Shown piece by piece: positions 1 through 8,295 of a DNA stretch of 36,953 bases. Both the position numbers and the translations under genes were made by a program. This stretch comes from Caldilineaceae bacterium (GTDB taxonomy: Bacteria > Chloroflexota > Anaerolineae > Caldilineales > Caldilineaceae): the NCBI GenBank assembly GCA_028819675.1, contig JAPPKT010000403.1, forward strand, positions 1 through 36,953, in the 5' to 3' direction. Within the stretch, counting starts at the first letter, position 1. The number at the start of each line of letters is the position of its first letter. The notes below the pieces were generated by a model. It was not told the origin of the DNA, did no database searches, and was given only the letters and a program-made list of their open reading frames with translations.

Positions 1-1955
1 ACGTTCTCCTGGCCGTAGGCGGACAGGAAGATGACGGGCAGTGCAGTCTTCTCCAGAATGTTTTTCATCAGATCGATGCCGTCGACGCCCGGCAGCATCA
101 TGTCCAACAGGACGAGATGGGGCCTTTTCTCCGCTATTAGACGATCGACTTCCTCCGGTTCTCCAGTCACTATCGGGTCATAGCCTGACTTGGAGAGGAC
201 GTCGCGGATATATCTGAGCGCGTGGGGCTCGTCGTCCACCACGAGGATGCGCGTCCGCTCCTGTGTCTCATTCCCGGGTGCGGCGGCGAACGGTGCGGGT
301 TCGGCAGTGCCTGCAGTTTCCTCTTTCTCAACTATTGGAACCGTAAAATTAAAGCGTGCGCCCTGGCCGGGTCCGTCACTCTCGGCCCAGATGCGTCCCC
401 CGTGCGCTTCCACAATGCCTTTGCAGATGGCGAGGCCGAGCCCCGACCCCCCAAGGTCGCCCTGCCGGTCCTCCCCGTCGACGCGGGAGAACTTTCTGAA
501 CAGGAGCGGCAGCCTCTCGGTGGGTATGCCTCTGCCCTCGTCGGCGATTGAGACGACAACCTGAAACTCTCTCCGCACAGCGCGCACGGTGATGGTGGAC
601 AGCTCGTTGGAATGCTTGGCCGCATTGGAGAGCAGGTTGCTTAGGACCTGGACGATACGACGTCGCTCGGTCATGACCTGGGGCAGGTCCAGGGCGACGT
701 CGATATGGATTCTGTTCGTGCGGCCTGAGCTCAAGAACATGATGCGGGCCTCGTCCACCAGGGTGGCGGTATCGGACGGCTCCGGCGCGACGGAGAGAGT
801 GCCGGTCTCGATGCGAGCCACATCGAGCAGGTCGCGTATGAGGCCGCGCATGCGGTCGGCCTGATCTGAGATGATGCGGTGGAACTGGCGCATTTCGGCC
901 GGGTCGAGGGAGGATGCTTCGTCTAGGAGGGTATTTGCGGAGCCTCTGATTGAGGTCAGCGGAGTTTGCAGCTCGTGGCTCACCATCCCCATGAATTCGG
1001 CGCGCAGCCGTTCCAGCTCCTCAAGCGGCGTCATATCCTGCATCGTCACGACAACCGACTCGACCACGCCCTCCTGTGAGTAGATGGGCGTAGCGTTTAT
1101 CAGCGTTTTGACGCTGCGGCCGTCTGGGACCTCCATGACGATCTCTTCAAGGCGGACGGTCTCGCCGGTGCTGAGCGCCTGGGCCAGGGGGAACTCGTCG
1201 AGGGCGATCTCGCGTCCGTCGGCGCGCCGGCAGGTGATCACTTCGAGGAGCTCCTCGACAGGGCGGCCAGGAATCTGCAGGCTGCTGACGATTCTTCTGG
1301 CCTCTCGATTGAAGGAGACCGGAATACCTGCTTCTGCGTCGAATACCACTACACCGACGGGCGAGGTGTTGATCAGGGTTTCCAGGTCGTTCCGAGCGCG
1401 CTGCTCGTCGCGGTAGCGGCGGGCGTTGGCGATGACGAGCGCGGCCTGGCATGCAAACATGACCAGGGTCTCTTCATCTGCAGCGCTGAACGCCTTACCG
1501 ACCCCGATTTCGGCGAGAAAGATGTTGCCGACGCGTTCACCACCGTGGTGGATAGGCGCGGCCAGGAAGGAGAGCGGAATATTCGCGCCGCCGGGCAGGG
1601 GAGGTTCGGGCAGGTTGAACTCTCTGATGTGTCCGATGAGGTCGGGAAGGCGGAGCGGTTCAGGGATATTGCCGAGGTGTTCGAAGAGTTTCAGTGCATC
1701 GGGCAGGTCCCACAGGGCTTGGGCATCCTGGGGAGTTAGGCCGGAGGAGAGGTAGTCATCGGCCTGGCCGGTTTCGTCGAGGAGGGTGAGTATGCCGAAG
1801 CGGGCGCCGGTGAGAGAGCGGGCGGAGTCGAGGACGCTTTGCAGGACGTCGTCGAAGTCGAGGCTCTCGTTGATGCGCAGGCTGGCCTTGCTCAAGCGGG
1901 AGAGGCGGTCCCGCAGCGCTTCATTTTCTTGGATGAGTTCGTCGGCGGGTTTCAT
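1..1955 (-). CDS. Hybrid sensor histidine kinase / response regulator, partial (3' end beyond left edge)
   Basis: The frame is open from ATG at 1955 to the window edge (651 codons), with ribosome binding site AGGGAGAC just upstream. Order seen: a GAF-like sensor region (about residues 25-180), a PAS-like region (190-310), a HisKA dimerisation domain with phospho-acceptor H327 in VSHELQTP, an HATPase_c domain (N-box, DEGRGIP, GLGLAI), then a receiver beginning RILVVDDEP with predicted phospho-acceptor D618 in LLDMMLPG. The frame leaves the window inside the receiver at LSAYGQEN. It is a close full-length paralogue of the kinase at 30592-32988, so the missing end is probably the rest of the receiver plus a winged-helix DNA-binding domain (inference). 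It has no membrane segment, so it is likely a cytoplasmic sensor. A PhoB-like operator lies 130 bp upstream and points away from it. Confidence 0.93.
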   Translation of the reverse strand, partial: MKPADELIQENEALRDRLSRLSKASLRINESLDFDDVLQSVLDSARSLTGARFGILTLLDETGQADDYLSSGLTPQDAQALWDLPDALKLFEHLGNIPEPLRLPDLIGHIREFNLPEPPLPGGANIPLSFLAAPIHHGGERVGNIFLAEIGVGKAFSAADEETLVMFACQAALVIANARRYRDEQRARNDLETLINTSPVGVVVFDAEAGIPVSFNREARRIVSSLQIPGRPVEELLEVITCRRADGREIALDEFPLAQALSTGETVRLEEIVMEVPDGRSVKTLINATPIYSQEGVVESVVVTMQDMTPLEELERLRAEFMGMVSHELQTPLTSIRGSANTLLDEASSLDPAEMRQFHRIISDQADRMRGLIRDLLDVARIETGTLSVAPEPSDTATLVDEARIMFLSSGRTNRIHIDVALDLPQVMTERRRIVQVLSNLLSNAAKHSNELSTITVRAVRREFQVVVSIADEGRGIPTERLPLLFRKFSRVDGEDRQGDLGGSGLGLAICKGIVEAHGGRIWAESDGPGQGARFNFTVPIVEKEETAGTAEPAPFAAAPGNETQERTRILVVDDEPHALRYIRDVLSKSGYDPIVTGEPEEVDRLIAEKRPHLVLLDMMLPGVDGIDLMKNILEKTALPVIFLSAYGQEN

Positions 1956-2027
1956 CTTTGTCTCCCTGTCTGGTGAGAAGGTGCGCTGCAGGAGTCAGAC
2001 GCGGGCTCAGGGGCTGGATCCGGGTCC

Positions 2028-2160
2028 TGATTTGATCCGCGTATGGTCTGGACGGTCCCTATTCTACTATTTACAGAAGAATGACACAATACTGATACAA
2101 AAAGAATGGATATTAACATACAAATGACATCTCGATGCTTTACAATGTAAAACTTGCGGT
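2028..2160 (+). repeat. Conserved upstream region, copy A
   Basis: This stretch aligns with 10389-10515 almost from end to end. Shared words include TGATTTGA, GGACG(G/A)TCC, ATTCTAC, TGACACAATA, ATGAC and TTGCGG. A weaker match is present at 33030-33135. The conservation covers the operator and -10 region and extends leftwards towards the kinase start, which suggests the whole divergent promoter was duplicated. Confidence 0.8.
2082..2146 (+). promoter_or_regulatory. PhoB-like operator/promoter A (two pairs of 11-bp direct repeats plus -10)
   Basis: Repeat starts are TGACAC at 2082, TGATAC at 2093, TAACAT at 2114 and TGACAT at 2125, giving spacings of 11, 21 and 11 bp. A -10 box TACAAT lies at 2141-2146, 16 bp after the start of the last repeat, and no good -35 box is present. 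This is the geometry of promoters activated by OmpR/PhoB-type winged-helix regulators, where tandem 11-bp half-sites replace the -35. Copies B (10442) and C (33055) share the pattern. It reads rightwards, and the kinase at 1-1955 is divergent. That the kinase's own output domain binds here is inference. Confidence 0.75.
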
Positions 2161-2182
2161 CTGTGAATGGAGACGGATGCGC

Positions 2183-2356
2183 ATGTGGGTCATATTCTCG
2201 ACAGAGACAATGGTAACGGCAGGGCTGGCAGGACGTATAGCGGAAGCCTTACAACTCTTGAGCGAGATTAACAATAACCAGCGGGTGTCGAAGACGACGG
2301 GCGTCCCACGCAGCACCCTGAATTGGCATCGGCATTTTCGACTGATTCTGCCTTGA
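2183..2356 (+). CDS. Small hypothetical protein with possible helix-turn-helix (57 aa)
   Basis: This is a short ORF directly downstream of promoter A. The ATG at 2183 follows GGAG at 2169-2172 with a 10-nt gap. The C-terminal half (residues about 20-50) has the feel of a helix-turn-helix, with helix IAEALQLLSEI followed by RVSKTTGVPRSTL. It ends 19 bp before a hairpin at 2375-2404, so promoter, ORF and terminator form one short unit. It occupies the place where promoters B and C drive HdeD-type genes, and it may be a replacement or chance remnant. No family was recognised and the coding status is uncertain. Confidence 0.35.
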   Translation: MWVIFSTETMVTAGLAGRIAEALQLLSEINNNQRVSKTTGVPRSTLNWHRHFRLILP

Positions 2357-2374
2357 TTAAAGAGCCCCCTCAGT

Positions 2375-2404
2375 CCGTCTTCTGGGCCCCGCACCGGAAG
2401 ACGG
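2375..2404 (+). terminator. Putative terminator hairpin
   Basis: Inverted repeat CCGTCTTC (2375-2382) and GAAGACGG (2397-2404) with a 14-nt loop, followed by CTGTTTGC. It lies 19 bp after the small ORF at 2183-2356. The poor T-tract makes the call moderate. Confidence 0.5.
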
Positions 2405-2426
2405 CTGTTTGCAATGCGTGAAACGT

Positions 2427-2696
2427 TTATGAGTCAGCTGGGATCTGGCCAGCTCTCTGTGCGCCGAAAGGCGTAAACTCGACGTAGAGATTCTCCCGAA
2501 GTGAGTTCTGAACTGTGATGTGACGTCGCAGAACAGAGGGCGGCCATGTTTCGCTACCCGCATAGCCGCACTTCTCCCAAGACCCACCACGCAAATCCCG
2601 CATGACCCAGTATGCCACGACCTCTTTCTGAATCTCACTCAAAGCCCCAAATTCTTCTTCCAGAGTACCCGTCTCCCGACAAAACATCTCCCACAT
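2427..2696 (-). pseudogene. Possible remnant of a formylglycine-generating-enzyme-like (SUMF1) domain
   Basis: This minus-strand frame of 89 codons contains the string LRGGSW (2577-2594), the hallmark of the C-terminal part of FGE-sulfatase/SUMF1 domains, preceded by MWEMF, which could be a worn GNVWEW motif. An in-frame stop lies just upstream of the ATG, and the usual GFR ending after LRGGSW is not found, so at most a decayed fragment survives. Its 3' end overlaps a partial REP-like element near 2445-2480. A chance hexapeptide match is quite possible. Confidence 0.2.
2445..2480 (+). repeat. REP-like element, fragment
   Basis: CTGGCCAGCTCTCTGTGCGC followed by AAGGCGT matches the left part of the ~95-bp dispersed REP-like element (compare 11651-11680). 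The right half is missing. Confidence 0.5.
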
Positions 2697-2787
2697 GCAT
2701 CATACACACACTTTCTGTCGATGTGACCACCTTTGAGGAATTTACGAGCCGCCACATGAAACCTAACCCGACCAGGAGACACCACCC

Positions 2788-3390
2788 GTGAAGCGCGCCA
2801 ACTTCTACGCCCTGCTCGTCGTCACAACTTTACTCCTCCTCTTCTGTCTCGCCGCCGTCAACGCCAACGCCCAGGAAGCCGGCAACGACGCGAGTCTCGT
2901 CACCCGCCTGGGCGAACGCATCGAAAGGTTGTTGGCCCGTGTCGACAAGCTTGACGAACGCATAACCGGCATTGAAGACGCAGACCGGCAGGACGAACTG
3001 TGGGATACGATAAATGACCTTGATCTCCAGGTCGCAGACCTCGAGCGCGAAGTGGACTCTCTCGGGGATATGTCAGATCGTTTGGACGTTTTCGAAGCTC
3101 TCTGGGACGGGCCTGGACCTGCCTACCTCGACCATGGGCACTGCATCCTCGCCACATCCGGCGTTGGCGGCCCCCTCATCACCCTGCAGAACCAGACCAT
3201 CGTCCGCTACATGGCCCAGTTCGACGCCTTGCCTGCCGCATACAGCGTGTACGCCGTCCAGGGCGACCCCGAAAGCGGCGAAATTCTGATCTTCTACGAG
3301 ACCCGTGATGAAAGGCCGCTCTACGTGATTGAACGCTGGCATGGCTGCGAATTTCGCGGCAGCAGCGACTGGTTTGAGGCCGAGGGGTAG
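2788..3390 (+). CDS. Exported coiled-coil protein of unknown function
   Basis: The start is GTG at 2788 with AGGAG at 2774-2778. The 200-aa product begins with a signal peptide: MKR, a leucine-rich core, then an AxA-type cleavage near ANAQ at residues 26-29. Residues about 36-95 are a heptad-rich charged region (ERIERLLARVDKLDERI, then LQVADLEREVDSL) that should form a coiled coil. The C-terminal 100 residues form a compact domain with two cysteines (GHCIL and HGCEF). It is probably periplasmic or extracytoplasmic. A REP-like element starts 113 bp after the stop codon. No family was recognised. Confidence 0.75.
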   Translation: MKRANFYALLVVTTLLLLFCLAAVNANAQEAGNDASLVTRLGERIERLLARVDKLDERITGIEDADRQDELWDTINDLDLQVADLEREVDSLGDMSDRLDVFEALWDGPGPAYLDHGHCILATSGVGGPLITLQNQTIVRYMAQFDALPAAYSVYAVQGDPESGEILIFYETRDERPLYVIERWHGCEFRGSSDWFEAEG

Positions 3391-3503
3391 GGCCTTTGCC
3401 AAAGAGGGAGGCCAGGCCCGCGGCGGCCGCCACTTTCGCATGTGGTAAAGCTGGGTTGCGATTTTCCGCAGCGGGTTGTGGCACTGAGCGCTGAAATTTG
3501 AGG

Positions 3504-3597
3504 CCCGGCCAGCCCGCTGTGCGCAGCGACGCGTGTACCCAGGGTTCAGTGGTCCACGAATACACTGTCTCTCCCTGTGGAACGGCGGGCGGCTTGG
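3504..3597 (+). repeat. REP-like ~95-bp dispersed element, copy 1
   Basis: The copy starts CCCGGCCAGCCCGCTGTGCG, contains GCGTGTACCC in the middle and ends CCTGTGGAACGGCGGGCGGC. The two ends are imperfect inverted repeats of each other, so the element can fold into a hairpin. It lies downstream of the exported protein at 2788-3390. The rest of the 384-bp gap (3391-3774) shows no other gene. Confidence 0.8.
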
Positions 3598-3807
3598 AGG
3601 GCAGGAGAAACATGAAAGGATAGCGCTGTGAATGCTGAAGCCGGCGGGCAGTATCTACCTGCACTGCGACCCGGTGGCCAGCCATTAGGCGCAATCGCTA
3701 TGCTGACAATCCTGTTTTCATTTTCGCATTATTTGGGCCCGTTTTTGAGTACATATTGTAGCCCCTGCTGATCGATGCCAATCTCAATGTTGTCGAGGAA
3801 TGGCGCC

Positions 3808-4128
3808 ATGATGGGGAAAGGCCAGGTCGTAAATGATGTGGAAGAGAGCGGCATCCTCGGCGTCCTCTCTTCCAGAGACGGGCTGATACTTCTCACCGTA
3901 GCGGAGTTGGCCGGCGCCAGCGAAGACCGGGTATTCTCGGCGACGCCTCTCTCAATTGCAAAGCGCGCGCGCGGCTTTCTGAGCGGGGCTATAGGGCCGG
4001 AAAGCGTTTCATTCGCGCTCTTGCGCATGGCTGATCGCGGGGTAATCGTGGAGTTGGAGCTGAGCCGGCATCTCGTGGTGGGCCGTATCGCCGACTATCA
4101 CCGGCTGGTCGAAATAGCGATGGATTAG
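3808..4128 (+). CDS. Roadblock/LC7-like domain protein
   Basis: This is a 106-aa product if ATG 3808 is used. GAGG at 3795-3798 supports that start, while the in-frame ATG at 3775 has no clear ribosome binding site. The pattern fits the roadblock/LC7 fold: a short helix, then GILGVLSSRDGLILL (the usual strand plus RDG turn), an alanine-rich helix (TPLSIAKRARGFL), a strand pair (MADRGVIVELEL) and a final helix. Roadblock proteins typically pair with MglA-type small GTPases or scaffold complexes, but no such GTPase gene is next to it here. The assignment rests on pattern only. The next gene starts about 180 bp downstream. Confidence 0.55.
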   Translation: MMGKGQVVNDVEESGILGVLSSRDGLILLTVAELAGASEDRVFSATPLSIAKRARGFLSGAIGPESVSFALLRMADRGVIVELELSRHLVVGRIADYHRLVEIAMD

Positions 4129-4308
4129 ATCGTCGGGCTGTTTCTGAGTGGAATTTCCACAACTTCCGGAAGATGCATCAAGACACCGCCCGCCCATCTG
4201 CGCCAATGTCCGCTCCAGGCAGACAGGCGCAGGCATCCTCGAAAAACGTGCCAGGGGCAGGGTTAAGGAGTGATTGGCGCGAAGCAATCTGTGTTCAGGA
4301 GCAGAAAG

Positions 4309-4572
4309 ATGGAAGAGCCAGCGATTCCCAGTTCACACCACACATTTATGCGCTTAATCAGGAGGCTGCAGGAGGAAGACCCGGGCGCCCGTCGGAAGGT
4401 GCTCAAGCAGCGCATAATCAATCTGCTGGATCTGCCGCCGGAGAAGGATGACCCGTACTGGGACGAGGAAGAACTTTCCTATCTGCGGTCGAGGCGGACA
4501 CGCCGGCAGCTGTTCGATGACCGGTTCAACCTGGCGATGCACAGGATACGGAAGGAAGACGGCAAGTCGTGA
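4309..4572 (+). CDS. Small charged protein of unknown function (87 aa)
   Basis: ATG 4309 was chosen because AGGAG lies at 4297-4301, seven bases before it. The upstream in-frame GTG at 4270 has its purine stretch too close. The product is rich in Arg, Lys, Glu and Asp and predicted largely helical (FMRLIRRLQEEDPGARRKVLKQRI, quoted only in part here: RRKVLKQRIINLL). A DDPYWDEEEL segment precedes a basic helix, RSRRTRRQLF. It has no signal peptide or membrane segment, so it is cytoplasmic. No family was recognised. Confidence 0.6.
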   Translation: MEEPAIPSSHHTFMRLIRRLQEEDPGARRKVLKQRIINLLDLPPEKDDPYWDEEELSYLRSRRTRRQLFDDRFNLAMHRIRKEDGKS

Positions 4573-4742
4573 CTGTCGAATATCCGGGTCTGATTGGTAA
4601 GGGAAAGAAGCTTGGGAACGACTAAGCCGTCCCCGCCTCGGCAAAAACAGGATCCAGACCTATCGGAAGCCCCAAACAGTTGCCCGCACAGGCGTTGCGC
4701 AAACCAGCGGATGGGGCACAACGTCATATACTGGGCAACCCA

Positions 4743-7478
4743 TTGATTAGCGTGCCTGTCCCGTCATGTCGCAGGCGCAGAGGACGGTTTCATCTGCCGG
4801 CCTCCCTCTCGATTCTGCTCCTGCTCGCTCTCTTTCTGTCCGGATGTCGCGACAGGCGCGCCGCGCCCGCCTCCGTTCCCCCCGCAGCCGCGACTCTGCC
4901 GCCGCCGGCCGCCCGAGCCGCAACCTCTACCTTGGACCGGCCGTCATCGCCTCCGAGCAGCCCTGCGGCCAATCCGCGCGCGACCCCAGAACCTGTGACG
5001 CCGGCCTCCCTGCTCGATGAGGCCGCCTATCTTCACCAGATCGGCGACTACAGCAAGGAGCAAAGGCTGCTGCAAACACTCCTGGCCGATCTCCCGACAA
5101 AGCCTGCCCAGGGGCGGGAAACACCCCCCGCCTCCCGTACACAGGAGCGCGCCGCAATCCTCTACCGGCTCGCCCTGGCCTACCTGGCCGGTGACAACCC
5201 GCAACAGGCGCTGGACGCGCTCGAGCAGCTCCGTCGCATGGGCGACGCCCTGGCCGCGGGTGAGATCAGTCTGCCAGCCGCAAGCGGAGAAACGGTGGCG
5301 CAGGTCCTGGTCAACAGCCTCTTCCTGCGCGGGGAAGCCTTGGCCGGCGTGGACCGCCACACCGACGCCGCGGCCGCCTACCGCGCATTCCTGGCGCAGC
5401 GGCCCCAGCTCTCCGGTGTCGTAGAGGAGCGCATCGCCGATGCACTCCTCGCGCTGGATGAACGGCCGCAGGCCGCAGACGCGCTGCGCCGGGCCGCCGG
5501 CGCAGCCATAACCGCAGACGCGGAGGTCCGCCTTCTCGAGCGGCTGGCTGCCGTCCTCGAAGGTGTGGGCCGCTGGGGCGAAGCCGCCTCTATCTACGAT
5601 GAAATCCTCTTCGGTCCGGTTTTCGAACGCGCAGATCCGGGCCCGGATCAGGCCGCCCCCGCGTCTGACAACATTCTCGGCTACCGAGAATCGCCCGTCT
5701 ACCGCGCCGGCTATCTCCATCGCGCCGGCATGGCCTATGCCGCGGCCGGCGATGAAGAAGCCGCTATCCTCCGCTGGAGCATGGCGCTGGCCGAAGACCC
5801 GGCCAGCGATGCCGCCTACCTCTCTCTCATTCAACTGGTGAACAGGGACGCACCCGTCGATCCCTTCCTGCGCGGCGAGATCTATCTGTTTGCCGAAGCC
5901 TACGCGCCGGCCGTCGCCGCCTTTGAACGTTTTCTCGAAAAATCGCCGCATGCCGCCCGCGCCGGCGAAGCCTGGCTGGGAACTGCCCGATCCCTGTTGG
6001 GGTTGGAACAGTGGGCAGAGGCCCGTCTTGCCATCGACCGCGTGCTGACTGACTTTCCCAACTGTGTCTGCTTTGGCGAGGCCTGGTTGGCGCGGGCGCG
6101 CATCGCGATTGAAGACGGCGCGCCCGCAGAAGGACGTCGCATCTACCGCACATTCGCCGGAGCGCATCCCGACGACCCGCTGGCGCCGGAAGCGCTGTGG
6201 CTGAGCGCGCGCTCTTCCCTCGCCGCCGGCGTCATACAGGATGCCCGCGGCGCGGTCGATCCCTTTGACGAAGCTGTGTCCGATCTGCTCAGGCTGGCGG
6301 ACGTCTTCCCCGGCAGCCCGCGCGCCGCCGATGGGCTGGCCGTCGCCGGAATCGGCGCCTTCGAACACGGCCGTTACGAGCAAGCCGCCAACCTCTTCGA
6401 GCGGATGCTCTCCGAGTATCCCGGTACACAGCCGGACTTTGCTGCCTACTGGCTCGGCCGCGCCCGCCATGCCCAGGGCGAAGTCAAGACGGCGCGCGCC
6501 CTCTGGCATGCGCTCGCCGCCCGCACGCCCGAAACATTTTACGGCGTTCTGGCCGGCCTGGACGTTGACGCCGCGCAGCCTGGCCAGAATCTTATCCCCC
6601 GCCTGGCCCGCACGGACATGACCGTGCCTGCCTTGCCCGGCGACGATGGCAGCCGCGCATTCGCCGAAAACTGGCTGCGTGGACCGCAGGGTTTCGCGCG
6701 CGCCCAAAACACCGCTGCGGCAACGGCCGCAGACAGCGTCGGGCCATGGGACCTGCCCCAAACCGTGATCGGCGACCCGGACCTCGTCAAGAGCGAGCTG
6801 CTGCTGGCGCTGGGTCGCCGCGCTGAGGGATTGCAGCTGTTGGAACAGATCTACTGGCGTTATCACAACGATCCGGCCGCGCTCTATCCCCTCATGCTGC
6901 GTTTCCATAAATTGGGCGCCAACAAGCTCTCCATTACGGCTGCCCACCGCCTCATCCAGCTCAGCCCGGCCGGGCGTACTGCCGAAGCGCCGCTCTTTAT
7001 CCAGCGTTTCGCCTATCCCAGACACTACGCCCGCCTGGTCGGGAAGCAGGCCGGAGAGTTTGAGATCGCCCCGCAGCTTCTGTACGGCCTCATCTTTCAG
7101 GAGAGCCACTTCGAGCCTGCCGCGCGTTCCTATGCCGGCGCCCGCGGCCTCATGCAGATCCTTCCGGGCACAGGCTGGGAGATCGCCCATAGTCTCAGTT
7201 ACCCCAACTACTCCACCGAACTGCTCGATCTGCCCATCGTCAGCATCCGTTTCGGCGCATACTACCTGCGCTGGGCGCGCGATCTTGCCGGCGGCAACGA
7301 CATAGCCGCCGTCGCCGGTTATAACGCCGGCCCCCGCAAGGCCAGATACTGGCTCAGCCGCACCGAGCCGGACGACGCCCTTTTCATCTACAGGGTCCCC
7401 TACCGCGACACACGCCGCTACCTGCAGGGAATTCTCATCTGCTTCGCCCACTACCTGCGCATATATGGAGGAGTCTAG
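4743..7478 (+). CDS. TPR-containing lytic murein transglycosylase lipoprotein (Slt70-like, GH23)
   Basis: The protein cleaves peptidoglycan glycan strands with 1,6-anhydro product formation (family knowledge). The frame is open from TTG 4680. TTG 4743 or GTG 4752 gives a more normal signal peptide, and I use 4743 provisionally since no start has a clear ribosome binding site. A lipobox LFLSGC lies about 32-35 residues in, followed by a Pro/Ala-rich linker and then some 600 residues of TPR-like helical repeats (AAxxYxxFL, ALxxLGRxxEA patterns). The C-terminal SLT domain has ESHFEP with the catalytic Glu (codon 7101-7103), GARGLMQI, and AGYNAGP. This is the classic layout of soluble lytic transglycosylases with a superhelical N-terminal part. 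It is likely anchored at the outer face of the cytoplasmic membrane. Confidence 0.9.
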   Translation: MISVPVPSCRRRRGRFHLPASLSILLLLALFLSGCRDRRAAPASVPPAAATLPPPAARAATSTLDRPSSPPSSPAANPRATPEPVTPASLLDEAAYLHQIGDYSKEQRLLQTLLADLPTKPAQGRETPPASRTQERAAILYRLALAYLAGDNPQQALDALEQLRRMGDALAAGEISLPAASGETVAQVLVNSLFLRGEALAGVDRHTDAAAAYRAFLAQRPQLSGVVEERIADALLALDERPQAADALRRAAGAAITADAEVRLLERLAAVLEGVGRWGEAASIYDEILFGPVFERADPGPDQAAPASDNILGYRESPVYRAGYLHRAGMAYAAAGDEEAAILRWSMALAEDPASDAAYLSLIQLVNRDAPVDPFLRGEIYLFAEAYAPAVAAFERFLEKSPHAARAGEAWLGTARSLLGLEQWAEARLAIDRVLTDFPNCVCFGEAWLARARIAIEDGAPAEGRRIYRTFAGAHPDDPLAPEALWLSARSSLAAGVIQDARGAVDPFDEAVSDLLRLADVFPGSPRAADGLAVAGIGAFEHGRYEQAANLFERMLSEYPGTQPDFAAYWLGRARHAQGEVKTARALWHALAARTPETFYGVLAGLDVDAAQPGQNLIPRLARTDMTVPALPGDDGSRAFAENWLRGPQGFARAQNTAAATAADSVGPWDLPQTVIGDPDLVKSELLLALGRRAEGLQLLEQIYWRYHNDPAALYPLMLRFHKLGANKLSITAAHRLIQLSPAGRTAEAPLFIQRFAYPRHYARLVGKQAGEFEIAPQLLYGLIFQESHFEPAARSYAGARGLMQILPGTGWEIAHSLSYPNYSTELLDLPIVSIRFGAYYLRWARDLAGGNDIAAVAGYNAGPRKARYWLSRTEPDDALFIYRVPYRDTRRYLQGILICFAHYLRIYGGV

Positions 7479-7480
7479 CT

Positions 7481-7672
7481 CTCGTTGACCTTTGTCTGAA
7501 CAGCGATTTCAGGGGGCAAAGTGCGACTAGTCCGCGAACGGCTGCGCAGCTGCGCACAAAAAACTCGATACCCCCTTGATGTTCTCCGCGCCTCTCCGCG
7601 TCCCTCCGCGGACAAAAAGGCAGTTCTCCGCGACCCTTCGCGGATCGACCGGCTTTATCTATCACGGAACCG
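7481..7672. repeat. CTCCGCGG-type palindromic repeat block 1
   Basis: A tail of short GC-rich units of the kind TTCTCCGCGCCTCTCCGCG and CTCCGCGGACAAAAAGGCAG, preceded by GACCTTTGTCTGAACAGCGA. It is highly similar to the block at 17591-17793, including the shared segment GCGCAGCTGCGCACAAAAAA and the shared end TTTATCTATCAC, and related to 19034-19265. These blocks are non-coding, although they leave spurious open frames on both strands. Confidence 0.8.
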
Positions 7673-7758
7673 AATGTAGATCCCAAAAGAGACCAAGAGT
7701 GTTGGCATTTCGAAACAGCGGCGGAGATTCGTGTGTTCCAGTAAGGAGGTAGCCGGAA

Positions 7759-7965
7759 ATGCAAGGTCCAGACGAGTACCGCAGGCATAGCTGGGAAGTT
7801 GATGATGTGGTCGGGCATCCCGTTTTTGAGCCAAAGTACATACAGATAGAACTGTGTACCAGATGTAAAGCCAAGCGTGCGGTTCTATACCCGCACGGAA
7901 TTGAACTGAAGTCGGAACCAAACCCGTTGCCTGAATTCTGCTCTGTCGAAGAGAGGTTGGAATGA
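7759..7965 (+). CDS. Small CxxC protein of unknown function (68 aa)
   Basis: A strong ribosome binding site AAGGAGG lies at 7743-7749, nine bases before ATG 7759. The product is hydrophilic with a central CTRC pair (one further Cys near the C-terminus, EFCSVEE), which could be half of a metal or disulphide site. There is no signal peptide. It stands alone between a repeat block and a possible insertion-sequence scar. Unknown family. Confidence 0.6.
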   Translation: MQGPDEYRRHSWEVDDVVGHPVFEPKYIQIELCTRCKAKRAVLYPHGIELKSEPNPLPEFCSVEERLE

Positions 7966-7998
7966 GATCTGCAGTCAGGAGTAGTGTGACCTGAGCTT

Positions 7999-8023
7999 GG
8001 CCCCAAAAACTGGACCACAAGCT
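7999..8023 (+). repeat. 25-bp motif shared with 36491-36515, possible insertion-sequence end relic
   Basis: GGCCCCAAAAACTG followed by GACCACAAGCT. The reverse complement of 36491-36515 matches at 23 of 25 positions. The wording resembles terminal sequences of IS3-type elements, but no transposase gene accompanies either copy. Confidence 0.4.
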
Positions 8024-8174
8024 GCAGTTACCTGAACTATCTTGCCCCGGTAATAGATCCGGTTTCCTCTGTGGATTCGGAGAGTTACTTCTCGTTCGGA
8101 ACATACTCCTGCTCTACGACCATACCCCAGACACCAAGGACGATAGTGAAGGTTGGCCCACAGATTCGAAGCAA

Positions 8175-8202
8175 AGGCGGGGGAGGTAAGGCTCCCCCGC
8201 CT
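8175..8202 (-). terminator. Strong terminator-like hairpin downstream of REP-like element
   Basis: A perfect 11-bp stem, AGGCGGGGGAG (8175-8185) with CTCCCCCGCCT (8192-8202), has a 6-nt loop. Read on the minus strand it is followed by TTTGCTT. The same hairpin, with one wobble pair, follows the REP-like copy at 35435-35530, so element and hairpin were duplicated together. Confidence 0.7.
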
Positions 8203-8213
8203 CAATACTACCG

Positions 8214-8293
8214 CCCCGGCCGCCTGCCGTTCCACAGAGCAAACGTGACACCCCTGAGTACACGCCCCATCGCGCACAGCAGGCTGGCCGGCC
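8214..8293 (-). repeat. REP-like element, copy 2 (minus orientation)
   Basis: Reading the minus strand: GGCCGGCCAGCCTGCTGTGC, then GCGTGTACTC, then CTGTGGAACGGCAGGCGGCC. This is the typical start, middle and end of the element. It directly follows the mini-ORF at 8296-8415 and precedes the hairpin at 8175-8202. Confidence 0.85.
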
Positions 8294-8295
8294 TG

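Noticed and set aside
4944..7451. 835-codon open frame on the minus strand opposite the lytic transglycosylase
   Set aside because: It is a by-product of high GC at third codon positions. The plus-strand frame has clear TPR and SLT motifs and a lipobox, while the antisense product shows no domain.
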